64,000 bases of DNA, from NCBI GenBank assembly GCA_015258265.1, contig JABZIP010000007.1, positions 3,401-67,400 on the forward strand. Reading direction: 5' to 3'. A model generated the notes under the pieces. That model worked only from the letters and a program-made list of their open reading frames with translations, was not told where the DNA came from and searched no databases. Positions 53,187 through 62,268 of this stretch are shown in pieces. Each line of letters starts with the position of its first letter. The first letter of the stretch is position 1. The stretch comes from Clostridiales bacterium (GTDB lineage: Bacteria > Bacillota > Clostridia > Peptostreptococcales > Anaerovoracaceae). Both the position numbers and the translations under genes were made by a program.

Positions 53187-56100
53187 ATGAAATTAGGCAT
53201 AGATTTGGGTTCAACAACCGTAAAACTTGTATTGCTTGATGATAATAATGAAATTGTTTTCAAATGTTATGAAAGGCATATGTCAAATGTTTTTGAAAAG
53301 GTTGCGGAGCTTTTGGACAATTTATATAAGGAAGTTGGAGATATAGATGTAAAGCTCGTAATAACAGGCTCGGGCGGACTTTCTCTTGCGGAAAAAATGG
53401 GTTTGCCGTTTGAGCAAGAGGTGATTTCGTGTAGCGCTGCGGTGGAAGCACTAATCCCCGAGACGGATGTAGTTATCGAGCTCGGGGGTGAGGACGCCAA
53501 GATCACATTTTACGGCATGAGTATCGAGCAAAGAATGAACGGAACTTGTGCAGGCGGTACGGGAGCGTTTATCGACCAGATGGCGGTGCTTTTGAATACG
53601 GATGCATCAGGTCTAAATGAGGCAGCGAAAAAACATGAGATAATATACCCTATTGCCGCAAGGTGCGGCGTCTTTGCAAAAGCAGACATTCAGCCGCTTA
53701 TAAACGAGGGGGCATCGGTAAACGATTTGGCGGCTTCCATATTTCAAGCTGTCGTAAATCAAACTATCAGCGGACTGGCTTGTGGCAGACCTATCAAAGG
53801 AAATATCGCATTTTTGGGAGGACCTTTGTCGTTTTTGGATGAACTTAGAAACAGATTTATCCAAACTTTGGAATTGGGTGAGGACAATGTAATATTTCCT
53901 CCGAACTCACAGTATTTTGTTGCGCTTGGAGCTGCGCTTATAGCGAACAAACACGATATTCACAGATTATCAGATATACTGCAAAAAATGAAGCATACCG
54001 AAAATACAAAGTCTGATTCTATGGATACACTGGAGCCGTTATTTGAAAGCAAAGCGGATTATGCTAAATTCCAAAAAAGACACGCAGCTCAAAAGGTCAA
54101 GAGAAAAGATATATCAAAGGTCAGCGGACCTGTATTTCTTGGAATTGACGCAGGTTCTACAACTACAAAAGCTGCGCTTATAGACTCGGATTTGAATTTG
54201 CTGTATTCGTTTTACAAAGGAAATAACGGAAAGCCGCTCGAAACGACTATGGAGATGCTAAGGGAGCTTTATTCATTGCTGCCGAAAACTGCATTTATCG
54301 CAAATGCAACGGCTACAGGATACGGCGAGGGGCTTTTGAAGAGTGCGTTTAATATTGATCTTGGTGAAATTGAAACTTTGGTGCATTACAAGGCGGCGGA
54401 GGCATTTTTACCGGGCGTTGAGTTCATACTCGATATTGGCGGGCAGGATATGAAGTGCATGAAGGTAAAAGATGGCTCAATTTACAATATTATGCTAAAC
54501 GAAGCCTGTTCATCGGGATGCGGATCATTTCTTGAAACATATGCAAAATCTCTAAATATGGATATATTCAGTTTTGCACAGGAAGCGATATACGCAAAAA
54601 AACCTGTTAATTTGGGTACCAGATGTACCGTTTTTATGAACTCCAAGGTTAAGCAGGCGCAAAAGGAAGGTGCGAGCATCGGAGATATTTCTGCAGGACT
54701 TTCGTATTCAGTAATAAAAAATGCTTTATTTAAGGTAATAAAGCTGCGCGATGTAAGCGAAGCGGGAGAAAAAATAGTAGTTCAAGGAGGTACGTTCTTA
54801 AACGATGCCGTGCTGAAAAGTTTGGAAAACACGCTTGGAAGAGAGGTCGTGCGTCCGGACATTTCCGGTATTATGGGAGCGTATGGAGCTGCTATCGTAT
54901 CTAAGGAAAACTATATTGAAGGAACTGCTTCATCGGTGATTACACTTGAGCAGATGAACGGATTTACCGTAACAAATAAAAATGCGCGTTGCAAGTTATG
55001 CGAAAATAACTGTTTACTCACTATAAATAAATTCAATAACGGAGAAACGTTCGTTACAGGAAACCGCTGTGAACGAGGAGCCGGCAAGGCGCACAAGGAA
55101 AACGATTTACCGAATCTTTTTGAATATCAGTATAAACGACTGTTTTCGTACAAGAGTCTCGGTAGCGAATATGCAAAACGAGGAAGCATCGGGATTCCAA
55201 GGGTTTTAAATATGTATGAAAACTTCCCGTTTTGGTTTACCTTTTTCACACATCTAGGATTCAATGTGGTACTTTCGCCTAAATCTACGAAAGAACTTTA
55301 CGAAACAGGTATGGATACAATAGCATCGGATACTGCCTGCTATCCGGCCAAATTGGTGCATGGACATATCAAAGCTCTGGTTAAAATGGGCGTAAAGCGA
55401 ATTTTTTATCCAAGTATAAATTACGAGGCTATTGAAGATGTAGGTGCGACAAACCACTACAACTGTCCGGTGGTAGGAACTTATCCGGAATTGATAGCTT
55501 GTAATATGGCGGAAATTTTTAATGAGAATGATGTGATTTTCACTAATCCGTTTTTACCGTACGACAGCGATTACGCACTGGTGCGTGAGCTTTGCGATGT
55601 GTTCGGTTCGCTTGGAATTACATATGCGGAAATTGATTCTGCAGTAAAGGCCGCGAGAAACGAGGATAAGCTATACAAAGACGATTTGAAAAAAGAAGGT
55701 GCGAAAGCACTCAGATATGCCGCTGCAAACAAAAAGAAATGCATTGTATTAGCAGGAAGACCATATCATCTCGATCCTGAAATAAATCACGGTATCGACA
55801 AACTTATCACGAGCAACGACATGGTAGTGCTTACTTCCGAATCAATAGCGCATTTGGCTTACGAAAAACCTGAGCTTAGAGTGCTCAATCAATGGTCGTA
55901 TCATGCAAGGTTATATCGCTCGGCTGCGCTATGTACAAAATCGCCTGATATGGAGATGATTCAGTTAAATTCTTTCGGTTGCGGACTCGATGCGGTAACG
56001 ATTGACCAAGTAGAAGAAATAATGCAAAATAGCGGAAAACTTTATACTACACTCAAGATAGACGAAGGAACTAATCTTGGAACTGCGAAAATCAGAATCC

Positions 56101-57404
56101 GCTCGCTCAAGGCGGCGATGGACGAAAGAGCAAAGTCCAATATTACAGGAACTCCCACGGAGCTTAGTTACGAAAAACCTCTGTTCACAAAAGAGATGAA
56201 GAGGGACTATACTATATTGCTTCCTCAAATGGCACCAATGCACTTCAATTTTATAGAGGTTGCCTTAAACGAGTGCGGTTACAATGCGGTTCTTTTGCCA
56301 CAAGCTGATAATCATGCGGTAGAGGAAGGACTTAGGTATGTGAATAACGATTCGTGCTATCCTGCTATCGTTTCACTAGGTCAGATTATTTCAGAAGTTA
56401 AATCCGGAAAGTACGATTTGGATAAACTTGCCATATTCTTGTCGCAAACCGGAGGAGGGTGTAGAGCCAGTAATTATATTCCGCTTCTTAGAAAAGCGCT
56501 TGCATCTATGAATCTTTCGCATATTCCGGTAGTTTCAATAAATATTGCAGGTCTTGAAAAGAATCCGGGATTTAAGTTGTCGGCAGGGCTTATGAAACGT
56601 ATCATAATGTCGCTTGTTTACGGTGATTTACTTATGAGAGTGGTGCATGCTACTCGTCCTTATGAGCGTGAAGCGGGAGCGGTAGACAAACTTTACGAGC
56701 AGTGGAACGAAAAGATCAAGGAAAACATAACAAATTCCAATTTCCATCAGTTCTCGAAAAATTTACAGCAAATTGTAAACGATTTTGATAATATTCCAAT
56801 AACAGATGAAAAGAAGCCGAAAATCGGAGTGGTTGGGGAGATACTTGTAAAGTATCACCCGAATGCTAATAACGAAATCGTCAAGATTATCGAAAAAGAG
56901 GGCGGAGAAGCTGTCGTTTTGGATTTAATAGATTTCTTCCTTTATGGAATGTACAGCAAGGGATTTAATTACGAACATCTATCCGGTACATATATGCAGA
57001 TGCTTGCAAACAGTGCGGCTATTAAATTTATTGAGATGTTTAGAAAGCCTATGAGGGTAGCACTTAGGAAGAGTAAGCGTTTCCACGAGCCTGCGTATAT
57101 TGAACAAGTTGCAAAAAAGGCTGAGCAAATTATTTCACTTGGAAATCAATGTGGAGAAGGCTGGCTTTTGACGGGCGAGATGATAGAGCTTATGGAAATG
57201 GGAGTTACCAATATAGCTTGTTTGCAACCGTTTGGTTGCTTGCCTAACCATGTTACGGGAAAAGGTGTAATGAAAGCGCTTAGAAATTACAACAAGCTGG
57301 CGAATATCGTGGCTATCGATTACGATCCTGGTGCAAGTAATGTAAATCAGTTAAATCGTATCAAACTTATGATGGCTACGGCACATAAAAATATTTCCGA
57401 ATAA
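53187..57404 (+). CDS. 2-Hydroxyacyl-CoA dehydratase activase family protein, two ATPase domains plus DUF2229
   Basis: A 1405-residue iron-sulfur protein. The first ASKHA ATPase domain (about 1-265) opens GIDLGSTTVKLVLLDD and has GTCAGGTGAFIDQMA, whose Cys is one cluster ligand. The second (about 312-575) opens GIDAGSTTTKAALIDS and has NEACSSGCGSFLETYA. A DUF2229 region follows (from about 650) with a Cys-rich CKLCENNCLLTINK and TACYPAKLVHGH. The C-terminal half resembles dehydratase subunits (NNDSCYPAIVS, TGGGCRASNY, LQPFGCLPNHV). Activases of this type use ATP to push one electron into a partner. No separate partner gene is adjacent, and the single long chain is a known but uncharacterised architecture. 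Confidence 0.9.
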   Translation: MKLGIDLGSTTVKLVLLDDNNEIVFKCYERHMSNVFEKVAELLDNLYKEVGDIDVKLVITGSGGLSLAEKMGLPFEQEVISCSAAVEALIPETDVVIELGGEDAKITFYGMSIEQRMNGTCAGGTGAFIDQMAVLLNTDASGLNEAAKKHEIIYPIAARCGVFAKADIQPLINEGASVNDLAASIFQAVVNQTISGLACGRPIKGNIAFLGGPLSFLDELRNRFIQTLELGEDNVIFPPNSQYFVALGAALIANKHDIHRLSDILQKMKHTENTKSDSMDTLEPLFESKADYAKFQKRHAAQKVKRKDISKVSGPVFLGIDAGSTTTKAALIDSDLNLLYSFYKGNNGKPLETTMEMLRELYSLLPKTAFIANATATGYGEGLLKSAFNIDLGEIETLVHYKAAEAFLPGVEFILDIGGQDMKCMKVKDGSIYNIMLNEACSSGCGSFLETYAKSLNMDIFSFAQEAIYAKKPVNLGTRCTVFMNSKVKQAQKEGASIGDISAGLSYSVIKNALFKVIKLRDVSEAGEKIVVQGGTFLNDAVLKSLENTLGREVVRPDISGIMGAYGAAIVSKENYIEGTASSVITLEQMNGFTVTNKNARCKLCENNCLLTINKFNNGETFVTGNRCERGAGKAHKENDLPNLFEYQYKRLFSYKSLGSEYAKRGSIGIPRVLNMYENFPFWFTFFTHLGFNVVLSPKSTKELYETGMDTIASDTACYPAKLVHGHIKALVKMGVKRIFYPSINYEAIEDVGATNHYNCPVVGTYPELIACNMAEIFNENDVIFTNPFLPYDSDYALVRELCDVFGSLGITYAEIDSAVKAARNEDKLYKDDLKKEGAKALRYAAANKKKCIVLAGRPYHLDPEINHGIDKLITSNDMVVLTSESIAHLAYEKPELRVLNQWSYHARLYRSAALCTKSPDMEMIQLNSFGCGLDAVTIDQVEEIMQNSGKLYTTLKIDEGTNLGTAKIRIRSLKAAMDERAKSNITGTPTELSYEKPLFTKEMKRDYTILLPQMAPMHFNFIEVALNECGYNAVLLPQADNHAVEEGLRYVNNDSCYPAIVSLGQIISEVKSGKYDLDKLAIFLSQTGGGCRASNYIPLLRKALASMNLSHIPVVSINIAGLEKNPGFKLSAGLMKRIIMSLVYGDLLMRVVHATRPYEREAGAVDKLYEQWNEKIKENITNSNFHQFSKNLQQIVNDFDNIPITDEKKPKIGVVGEILVKYHPNANNEIVKIIEKEGGEAVVLDLIDFFLYGMYSKGFNYEHLSGTYMQMLANSAAIKFIEMFRKPMRVALRKSKRFHEPAYIEQVAKKAEQIISLGNQCGEGWLLTGEMIELMEMGVTNIACLQPFGCLPNHVTGKGVMKALRNYNKLANIVAIDYDPGASNVNQLNRIKLMMATAHKNISE

Positions 57405-57430
57405 ATTTTAAAAAATGTGGTTAAAACAAC

Positions 57431-57455
57431 ATAACCTATATTCCATATTAGTTAT
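57431..57455 (+). promoter_or_regulatory. Imperfect palindrome upstream of hcp
   Basis: ATAAC-ct-ATAT-tcc-ATAT-ta-GTTAT is a 25-base symmetrical element centred 73 bases before the hcp start. A shorter repeat, GGTTA/TAACC (57419-57436), overlaps its left arm. It has the size of a CRP/FNR-family or Rex-type site, but matches no consensus I can name. Confidence 0.4.
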
Positions 57456-57515
57456 ACTTCTTGCATAGGCTAAAGTATTGCGAATTAAAAATATGTATGA
57501 TTATGGAGGAAGATT

Positions 57516-59150
57516 ATGGAAAACAAAATGTTTTGTTATCAATGTCAAGAAACTGCGGGTTGCGTAGGATGTAAGCAATCTGGAGTTTGCGGAAAAACGC
57601 CGGATGTAGCGGCTATGCAGGATTTACTCGTATTTGTAACAAAAACGCTATCGGCTGTTACTACAAGACTTAGAAGCGAGGGTAAGCAAATATCGAGAGA
57701 AATCAACCACAAGGTTACAATGAACTTGTTTATAACAATAACCAATGCGAATTTTGATAAGGAAATGATAGTTTCAAAAATAGAAGAAACACTAAAGCTG
57801 AAAGACGAGTTGATTTCACAGGTTTCATTCAGAGCATCGCTACCTGAGGCAGCAAATTGGACAGGTGATAAAACGCAGTTTGAAGAAAAGGCAAAGGAAG
57901 TAGGCGTTCTTGCGACGGAAGATGAGGATGTTCGTTCGCTTAGAGAGCTTATTATATACGGTCTTAAGGGCCTTTCAGCTTATTCAAAGCATGCCAATGC
58001 GCTACTTGAAGATGATGAAGAAGTAGATGCGTTCATACAAAAGGCTCTTGCTGCTACTTTGGATGATTCGCTTTCGGTGGATGACTTGATAGCGCTCACA
58101 TTGGAAACAGGCAAATTCGGAGTGCAGGGAATGGCTCTTTTGGATAAGGCTAACACAGGAACATATGGTGCGCCTGAAATGACTAAAGTGGATATCGGTG
58201 TAAGAAACAATCCGGGAATATTGATATCCGGTCATGACTTGAGAGATCTTGAGATGCTGCTTGAGCAGACTATGGGAACAGGTATTGATATATACACACA
58301 TTCGGAGATGTTGCCGGCTCACTATTATCCAAAGTTCAAAAAATATCCGCACCTTGTAGGAAATTACGGAAATGCTTGGTGGAAGCAAAAAGAAGAGTTT
58401 GCGAGCTTCAACGGTCCTATACTTATGACTACAAACTGTATAGTGCCGCCAAGCGAAACATATAAAGACAGACTATATACAACGGGTTCCGCTGCATATC
58501 CGGGCTGCAAGCATATATCGGGAGATATCGGTGAGGAAAAAGATTTTTCTGCTATTATAGAACATGCGAAAAAATGTCCGCCACCTACCGAAATTGAAAA
58601 AGGAGAAATTCTTGGAGGATTTGCGCACGATCAAGTATTCCAGTTGGCGGATAAAGTGGTTGATGCTGTTAAAACAGGTCAAATCAAGAAATTTGTTGTA
58701 ATGGGAGGATGCGACGGTCGTGCAAAAAGCAGAAACTACTATACGGACTTTGCGCAGGCATTACCGAAAGATGCTGTAATACTCACCGCAGGATGCGCAA
58801 AATACAAATACAATAAGTTAAATCTGGGGGATATTGGCGGTATTCCAAGAGTTTTGGATGCAGGTCAATGTAACGATTCGTATTCGCTTGCTATTATAGC
58901 TCTGAAGCTCAAGGAAATCTTCGGACTTTCAGATATAAACGAACTGCCTATCGTATATAATATTGCGTGGTACGAGCAAAAGGCCGTTATAGTATTACTT
59001 GCGCTGCTTTATCTTGGCGTAAAGAATATCCATTTGGGACCTACATTACCTGCATTTTTAAGTCCGAATGTTGCAAATGTTTTGGTAAATAATTTCGGCA
59101 TATCAGGTATTGATACGGTAGAAAACGATATCAACAAGTTTTTTAACTAA
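57516..59150 (+). CDS. hcp: Hybrid cluster protein (hydroxylamine reductase)
   Basis: A 544-residue iron-sulfur protein (prismane protein). The N-terminal cluster ligands lie in CYQCQETAGCVGCKQSGVCG (Cys at 7, 10, 16 and others). The hybrid-cluster ligands are in GHDLRDLE, THSEMLPAHYYP, MTTNCIVPP, GSAAYPGCKHI, TAGCAKYKYN and AGQCNDSYS. It reduces hydroxylamine in vitro and nitric oxide in some bacteria, protecting against nitrosative stress. GGAGGA ribosome site. It follows the activase gene by 111 bases and ends at a terminator, so it is probably its own unit. No hcr-type reductase gene is adjacent. Confidence 0.96.
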   Translation: MENKMFCYQCQETAGCVGCKQSGVCGKTPDVAAMQDLLVFVTKTLSAVTTRLRSEGKQISREINHKVTMNLFITITNANFDKEMIVSKIEETLKLKDELISQVSFRASLPEAANWTGDKTQFEEKAKEVGVLATEDEDVRSLRELIIYGLKGLSAYSKHANALLEDDEEVDAFIQKALAATLDDSLSVDDLIALTLETGKFGVQGMALLDKANTGTYGAPEMTKVDIGVRNNPGILISGHDLRDLEMLLEQTMGTGIDIYTHSEMLPAHYYPKFKKYPHLVGNYGNAWWKQKEEFASFNGPILMTTNCIVPPSETYKDRLYTTGSAAYPGCKHISGDIGEEKDFSAIIEHAKKCPPPTEIEKGEILGGFAHDQVFQLADKVVDAVKTGQIKKFVVMGGCDGRAKSRNYYTDFAQALPKDAVILTAGCAKYKYNKLNLGDIGGIPRVLDAGQCNDSYSLAIIALKLKEIFGLSDINELPIVYNIAWYEQKAVIVLLALLYLGVKNIHLGPTLPAFLSPNVANVLVNNFGISGIDTVENDINKFFN

Positions 59151-59190
59151 TGATTATAGGGCTATTTGAGATAGCGATTTAATGAATTTA

Positions 59191-59222
59191 AAATCCCTTT
59201 ATTCAATATAGAGGGATTTTTT
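59191..59222 (+). terminator. Intrinsic terminator after hcp
   Basis: AAATCCCT/AGGGATTT (59191-59198 and 59212-59219) with T-run. A smaller hairpin, GCTATTTGAGATAGC, precedes it at 59161-59175. Confidence 0.88.
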
Positions 59223-59246
59223 AATTTAGAAAATATCAGTGGTTAT

Positions 59247-59274
59247 TGTTATTTATCTGAACATTTAGTATAAT
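59247..59274 (+). promoter_or_regulatory. Promoter for PAS-GGDEF gene
   Basis: TTGTTA (59247-59252), 16 bases, TATAAT (59269-59274); 35 bases ahead of the ATG at 59310, which has GGAGG. Confidence 0.65.
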
Positions 59275-59309
59275 CAAAGGTAGATAAAATTGAATAAAGG
59301 AGGCTTGCG

Positions 59310-60221
59310 ATGATTGCTGAAGGAATAAGTTTGGAAATCTTGAACAATATTCAAGATGGTGTTTATTATGTTGATAAAAACAGAGTAATTCAATTTTGGA
59401 ATAAAGGTGCAGAAAGAATCACAGGATATAAAGCGGAAGAAGTAGTTGGACGCACTTGTCCTGAAACATACTTAAATCACATAGATGAGGCGGGTAAACC
59501 TTTGTGTATAGTAGGATGTCCGCTTTACGCAACCAATATAGACGGAGTAACAAGAACCGAAAAGGTATTCGTAAGACATAAAGAAGGATACAGAATCCCG
59601 ATAGTTGTAAATATTTCGCCGATCAGGAAAGATGGAGAAATAATCGGTTCTGTTGAAGTGTTTTCGGTTAATTCGCCAAAGGTGTACGAAGATGATTTAA
59701 TAGAGGACTTGTCTGACAAGGCGATGCACGATTCTCTCACAAAACTTCCCAATCGTTCATATATTGAAAGTTTCCTGGCATACAAATTTTCTGAATTTAA
59801 TCGTTTCGGCAAGAGGTTTGCGCTTTTATTTGTAGATATAGATCATTTTAGGAATTTTAACAATGAATATGGCCACGATGTCGGAGATATGGTCTTGACT
59901 GCAATAGCAAAAGGTATATCCCATAATATTAAGAAAAACGATATGTTCGGCAGATGGGGAGGGGAAGAGTTTGTAGGCGTTTTCAGTATAGATAGGAGCT
60001 ACGAAGCATCTATAATAGCTGAACGCATCAGATATTTGGTGGAAAATACCGTTGTAACTACAGCGAAAAACGAGCAGCTTGCGGTTACGGTAAGTGTCGG
60101 CGCAGCAATATCAAAAAAGCAGGATACTATGGATACGCTTATTAAAAGAGCCGACGAGCTTATGTATAAGAGTAAAAATGACGGTAGAAACAGAGTAAGC
60201 GTACAAATTTCCGATCAGTAA
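59310..60221 (+). CDS. PAS-GGDEF diguanylate cyclase
   Basis: A 303-residue soluble signalling protein. A PAS domain covers about residues 5-125: DGVYYVDKNRVIQFWNKGAERITGY. It carries three cysteines in a RTCPETY ... LCIVGCPLY pattern. A short coil precedes the GGDEF domain (about 145-300), which has SLTKLPNRSYIE at its start and the active motif GRWGGEEFVG. It should make cyclic di-GMP in response to a signal felt by the PAS domain. The position of the inhibitory RxxD site is KxxD (KKND), so product inhibition may be weak. It has its own promoter and stands alone. Confidence 0.92.
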   Translation: MIAEGISLEILNNIQDGVYYVDKNRVIQFWNKGAERITGYKAEEVVGRTCPETYLNHIDEAGKPLCIVGCPLYATNIDGVTRTEKVFVRHKEGYRIPIVVNISPIRKDGEIIGSVEVFSVNSPKVYEDDLIEDLSDKAMHDSLTKLPNRSYIESFLAYKFSEFNRFGKRFALLFVDIDHFRNFNNEYGHDVGDMVLTAIAKGISHNIKKNDMFGRWGGEEFVGVFSIDRSYEASIIAERIRYLVENTVVTTAKNEQLAVTVSVGAAISKKQDTMDTLIKRADELMYKSKNDGRNRVSVQISDQ

Positions 60222-60267
60222 ATCAACCGATAAGTTAGAACAACTGCAAATTATAGCGGATTTCGTA

Positions 60268-60296
60268 TTGATTTTTTGCTTTACTAGTGCTAGAAT
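60268..60296 (+). promoter_or_regulatory. Promoter for yebC
   Basis: TTGATT (60268-60273), 17 bases, TAGAAT (60291-60296), 37 bases before the GTG start. Confidence 0.6.
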
Positions 60297-60333
60297 ATAT
60301 ATGAGAAATACATAAATACTTAGGAGGTTTTCG

Positions 60334-61068
60334 GTGGGAAGACATGGTACTATAGCAGGAAGAAAAGCTGCTCAGGATTCAAAAAGAGCAGCGCTTTTTA
60401 CAAAATATGCAAGAGCTATCACGGTAGCTGCGAAAAACGGAGGGGATCCTGAATACAATGCCACGCTCAAAGTAGCAATAGAAAAGGCAAAGGGAATCAA
60501 CTTGCCGAACGACAATATTACAAGAGCTATCAAAAAAGGTACAGGTGAGCTGGACGGAGAAACATACGAAGAACTCAGCTTTGAAGGATATGGAGTATCA
60601 GGCGTGGCGGTAATTGTTTCGGCACTTACGGATAACAAAAATAGAACTACTTCGTTTGTGCGTTCAACATTTGATAAATACGGCGGCAATCTTGGAGCTC
60701 CGGGCTGCGTTTCTTATATGTTCGCAAGAAAAGGCATGATTATAATTGAAAAAACGGATGCGATTTCGGAGGATGAAATACTTGAGGTTGCATTGGAAGC
60801 AGGAGCGGAGGATGTTGTTGTCAAGGAAGATTACTTTGAAATATTGACAGATCCTGCAAGCTATACAGATGTTCACTCGGCTTTGATGTCAAAGAACTAT
60901 GAGATTTTGGAGTCGGACATTGAATATCTGCCGTCCATGGAGCAAGCTCCGTCGGAAGAGCACGACATCAAAAAGCTCAAGAAAATGATAGATATACTGG
61001 AAGATAACGACGATGTACAAAAGGTTTATACTAACTGCAGTATAGACTTGGACGAAATCGAATTATAA
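60334..61068 (+). CDS. yebC: YebC/PmpR family protein (TACO1-like)
   Basis: A 244-residue protein of the YebC family, annotated as a transcriptional regulator; relatives also help ribosomes through difficult stretches such as proline runs. GRHGTIAGRKAAQDSKRAALFTKYAR at the start, NLPNDNITRAIKKGTGE, and the acidic GYGVSGVAVIV strand are diagnostic. GTG start with AGGAGG. It is preceded by its own promoter and followed, after 7 bases, by the predicted 6S RNA. Confidence 0.94.
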   Translation: MGRHGTIAGRKAAQDSKRAALFTKYARAITVAAKNGGDPEYNATLKVAIEKAKGINLPNDNITRAIKKGTGELDGETYEELSFEGYGVSGVAVIVSALTDNKNRTTSFVRSTFDKYGGNLGAPGCVSYMFARKGMIIIEKTDAISEDEILEVALEAGAEDVVVKEDYFEILTDPASYTDVHSALMSKNYEILESDIEYLPSMEQAPSEEHDIKKLKKMIDILEDNDDVQKVYTNCSIDLDEIEL

Positions 61069-61075
61069 AAAATTA

Positions 61076-61252
61076 AATCCTGAAATGTTTGTTAAGGCTT
61101 TTAATTCAACCTACAGTTTACTTTTGGGAATCCGAGTCTACTAAATGGCTGTCAAGCCTCCTTATGAGTGGAAGGCAAAAGTTTGTAGCAGGGTACCCCC
61201 CTATTTGATATAGGGCGTGAATTATAGTCTGACGGCATGACGGGATTTTTTT
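61076..61252 (+). ncRNA. ssrS: Probable 6S RNA
   Basis: A stretch of about 177 bases with no open frame between yebC and the peptidase gene. The ends pair: AATCCTG (61076-61082) with CGGGATT (61241-61247), and after a 2x2 internal loop ATG with CAT. The 3' end runs into a T-run. TCCTGA-type 5' and ACGGGA-T(n) 3' ends, about 180 bases, an internal GC-rich hairpin (CCCCCTATTTGATATAGGG, 61195-61213) and the gene-sized gap all recall Firmicute 6S RNAs, which bind the housekeeping RNA polymerase. I rely on memory of that pattern and could not fold or search it. A different structured RNA is possible. Confidence 0.65.
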
Positions 61253-61267
61253 ATATTAGAGGATAGT

Positions 61268-62266
61268 ATGGAAATAAATATATGTTCGATAGAGGGATTT
61301 CAAATAGGTAATGCGCATGATATAAAGGCGGCAACAGGCTGCACTGCTATAATCGCCAAAGACGGGGCAACAGCAGGTGTTGCAACATATGGAGGAGCAC
61401 CGGCAAGTCGTGAAACCGAACTTTTGCGCTCCGAAAAAATGGTCCAAAAGATTCATGCTGTAATGCTTTGCGGAGGAAGTGCTTACGGACTTGATGCCGC
61501 AAGCGGAGCTATGCGATATCTTGAAGAAAACAATATCGGGTTTGGCGTAGGAAAAGGCGTAGTACCAATAGTTTCGGCAGCTTCCATATTCGATTTGAAT
61601 GTGGGAAGTTTTGATGTGCGCCCGAATGCGGATATGGGGTATGCCGCTTGCGTAGATTCGCAAAATCAGAAATTAAAACAGGGCAATTACGGAGCGGGTA
61701 CAGGTGCGAGCGTTGGGAAATACCTTGGTGAAGCACAAAGTATGAAGTCGGGACTTGGATTTTATGCGCAAGATTTTGACGGTGTAAAAGTAGGCGCAAT
61801 AGTTGTGCTTAATGCTTTGGGCGATATTTATTCTGCCGAGTCGGGAAAGCAAATAGCCGGACTTTTACGAAAAGATAAAAATGAGTTTTTAGATACGCAA
61901 AAGGAAATGCTAAAAAATATAACAAGTTGCAAGAATGTATTTGAAAATAAAAATAATGAGCAAAAACCCGATGTAAATGCAACTACAAACACAACGATAG
62001 CCTGTATTATTACAAATGCGTCAGTTACCAAACCTGAAGCAAATAGAATAGCTGCACTGTCGCACGATGCGTATGCAAGATGTATAAGACCTGTGCATAC
62101 TGCATTTGACGGGGACACCATATTTGCACTTGCGTCGAATAAAGTGAGTGCAGATGCTGAAATAGTTGCGATAGCGGCGGGGAAGGTTCTTGAGAAGGCT
62201 ATTGAAAATGCTGTATTTAACGCCGAGCCGTCATACGGACTTAGAGCGTATTGCGATATGAGGTGA
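61268..62266 (+). CDS. P1 family (S58, DmpA-like) peptidase
   Basis: A 332-residue N-terminal-nucleophile hydrolase of the P1/DmpA family (aminopeptidases active on D-residues or beta-peptides). ATTGCTAIIAKDGATAGV near the N-terminus, LCGGSAYGLDAASG, and GVVPIVSAASIFDLNVG are family blocks. The expected self-cleavage site is before a Thr/Ser in NTTIACIITNA near residue 240. HDAYARCIRPVHTAFDGDTIF follows. Whether it self-processes is not shown. It ends 2 bases before polA begins. Confidence 0.92.
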   Translation: MEINICSIEGFQIGNAHDIKAATGCTAIIAKDGATAGVATYGGAPASRETELLRSEKMVQKIHAVMLCGGSAYGLDAASGAMRYLEENNIGFGVGKGVVPIVSAASIFDLNVGSFDVRPNADMGYAACVDSQNQKLKQGNYGAGTGASVGKYLGEAQSMKSGLGFYAQDFDGVKVGAIVVLNALGDIYSAESGKQIAGLLRKDKNEFLDTQKEMLKNITSCKNVFENKNNEQKPDVNATTNTTIACIITNASVTKPEANRIAALSHDAYARCIRPVHTAFDGDTIFALASNKVSADAEIVAIAAGKVLEKAIENAVFNAEPSYGLRAYCDMR

Positions 62267-62268
62267 AT

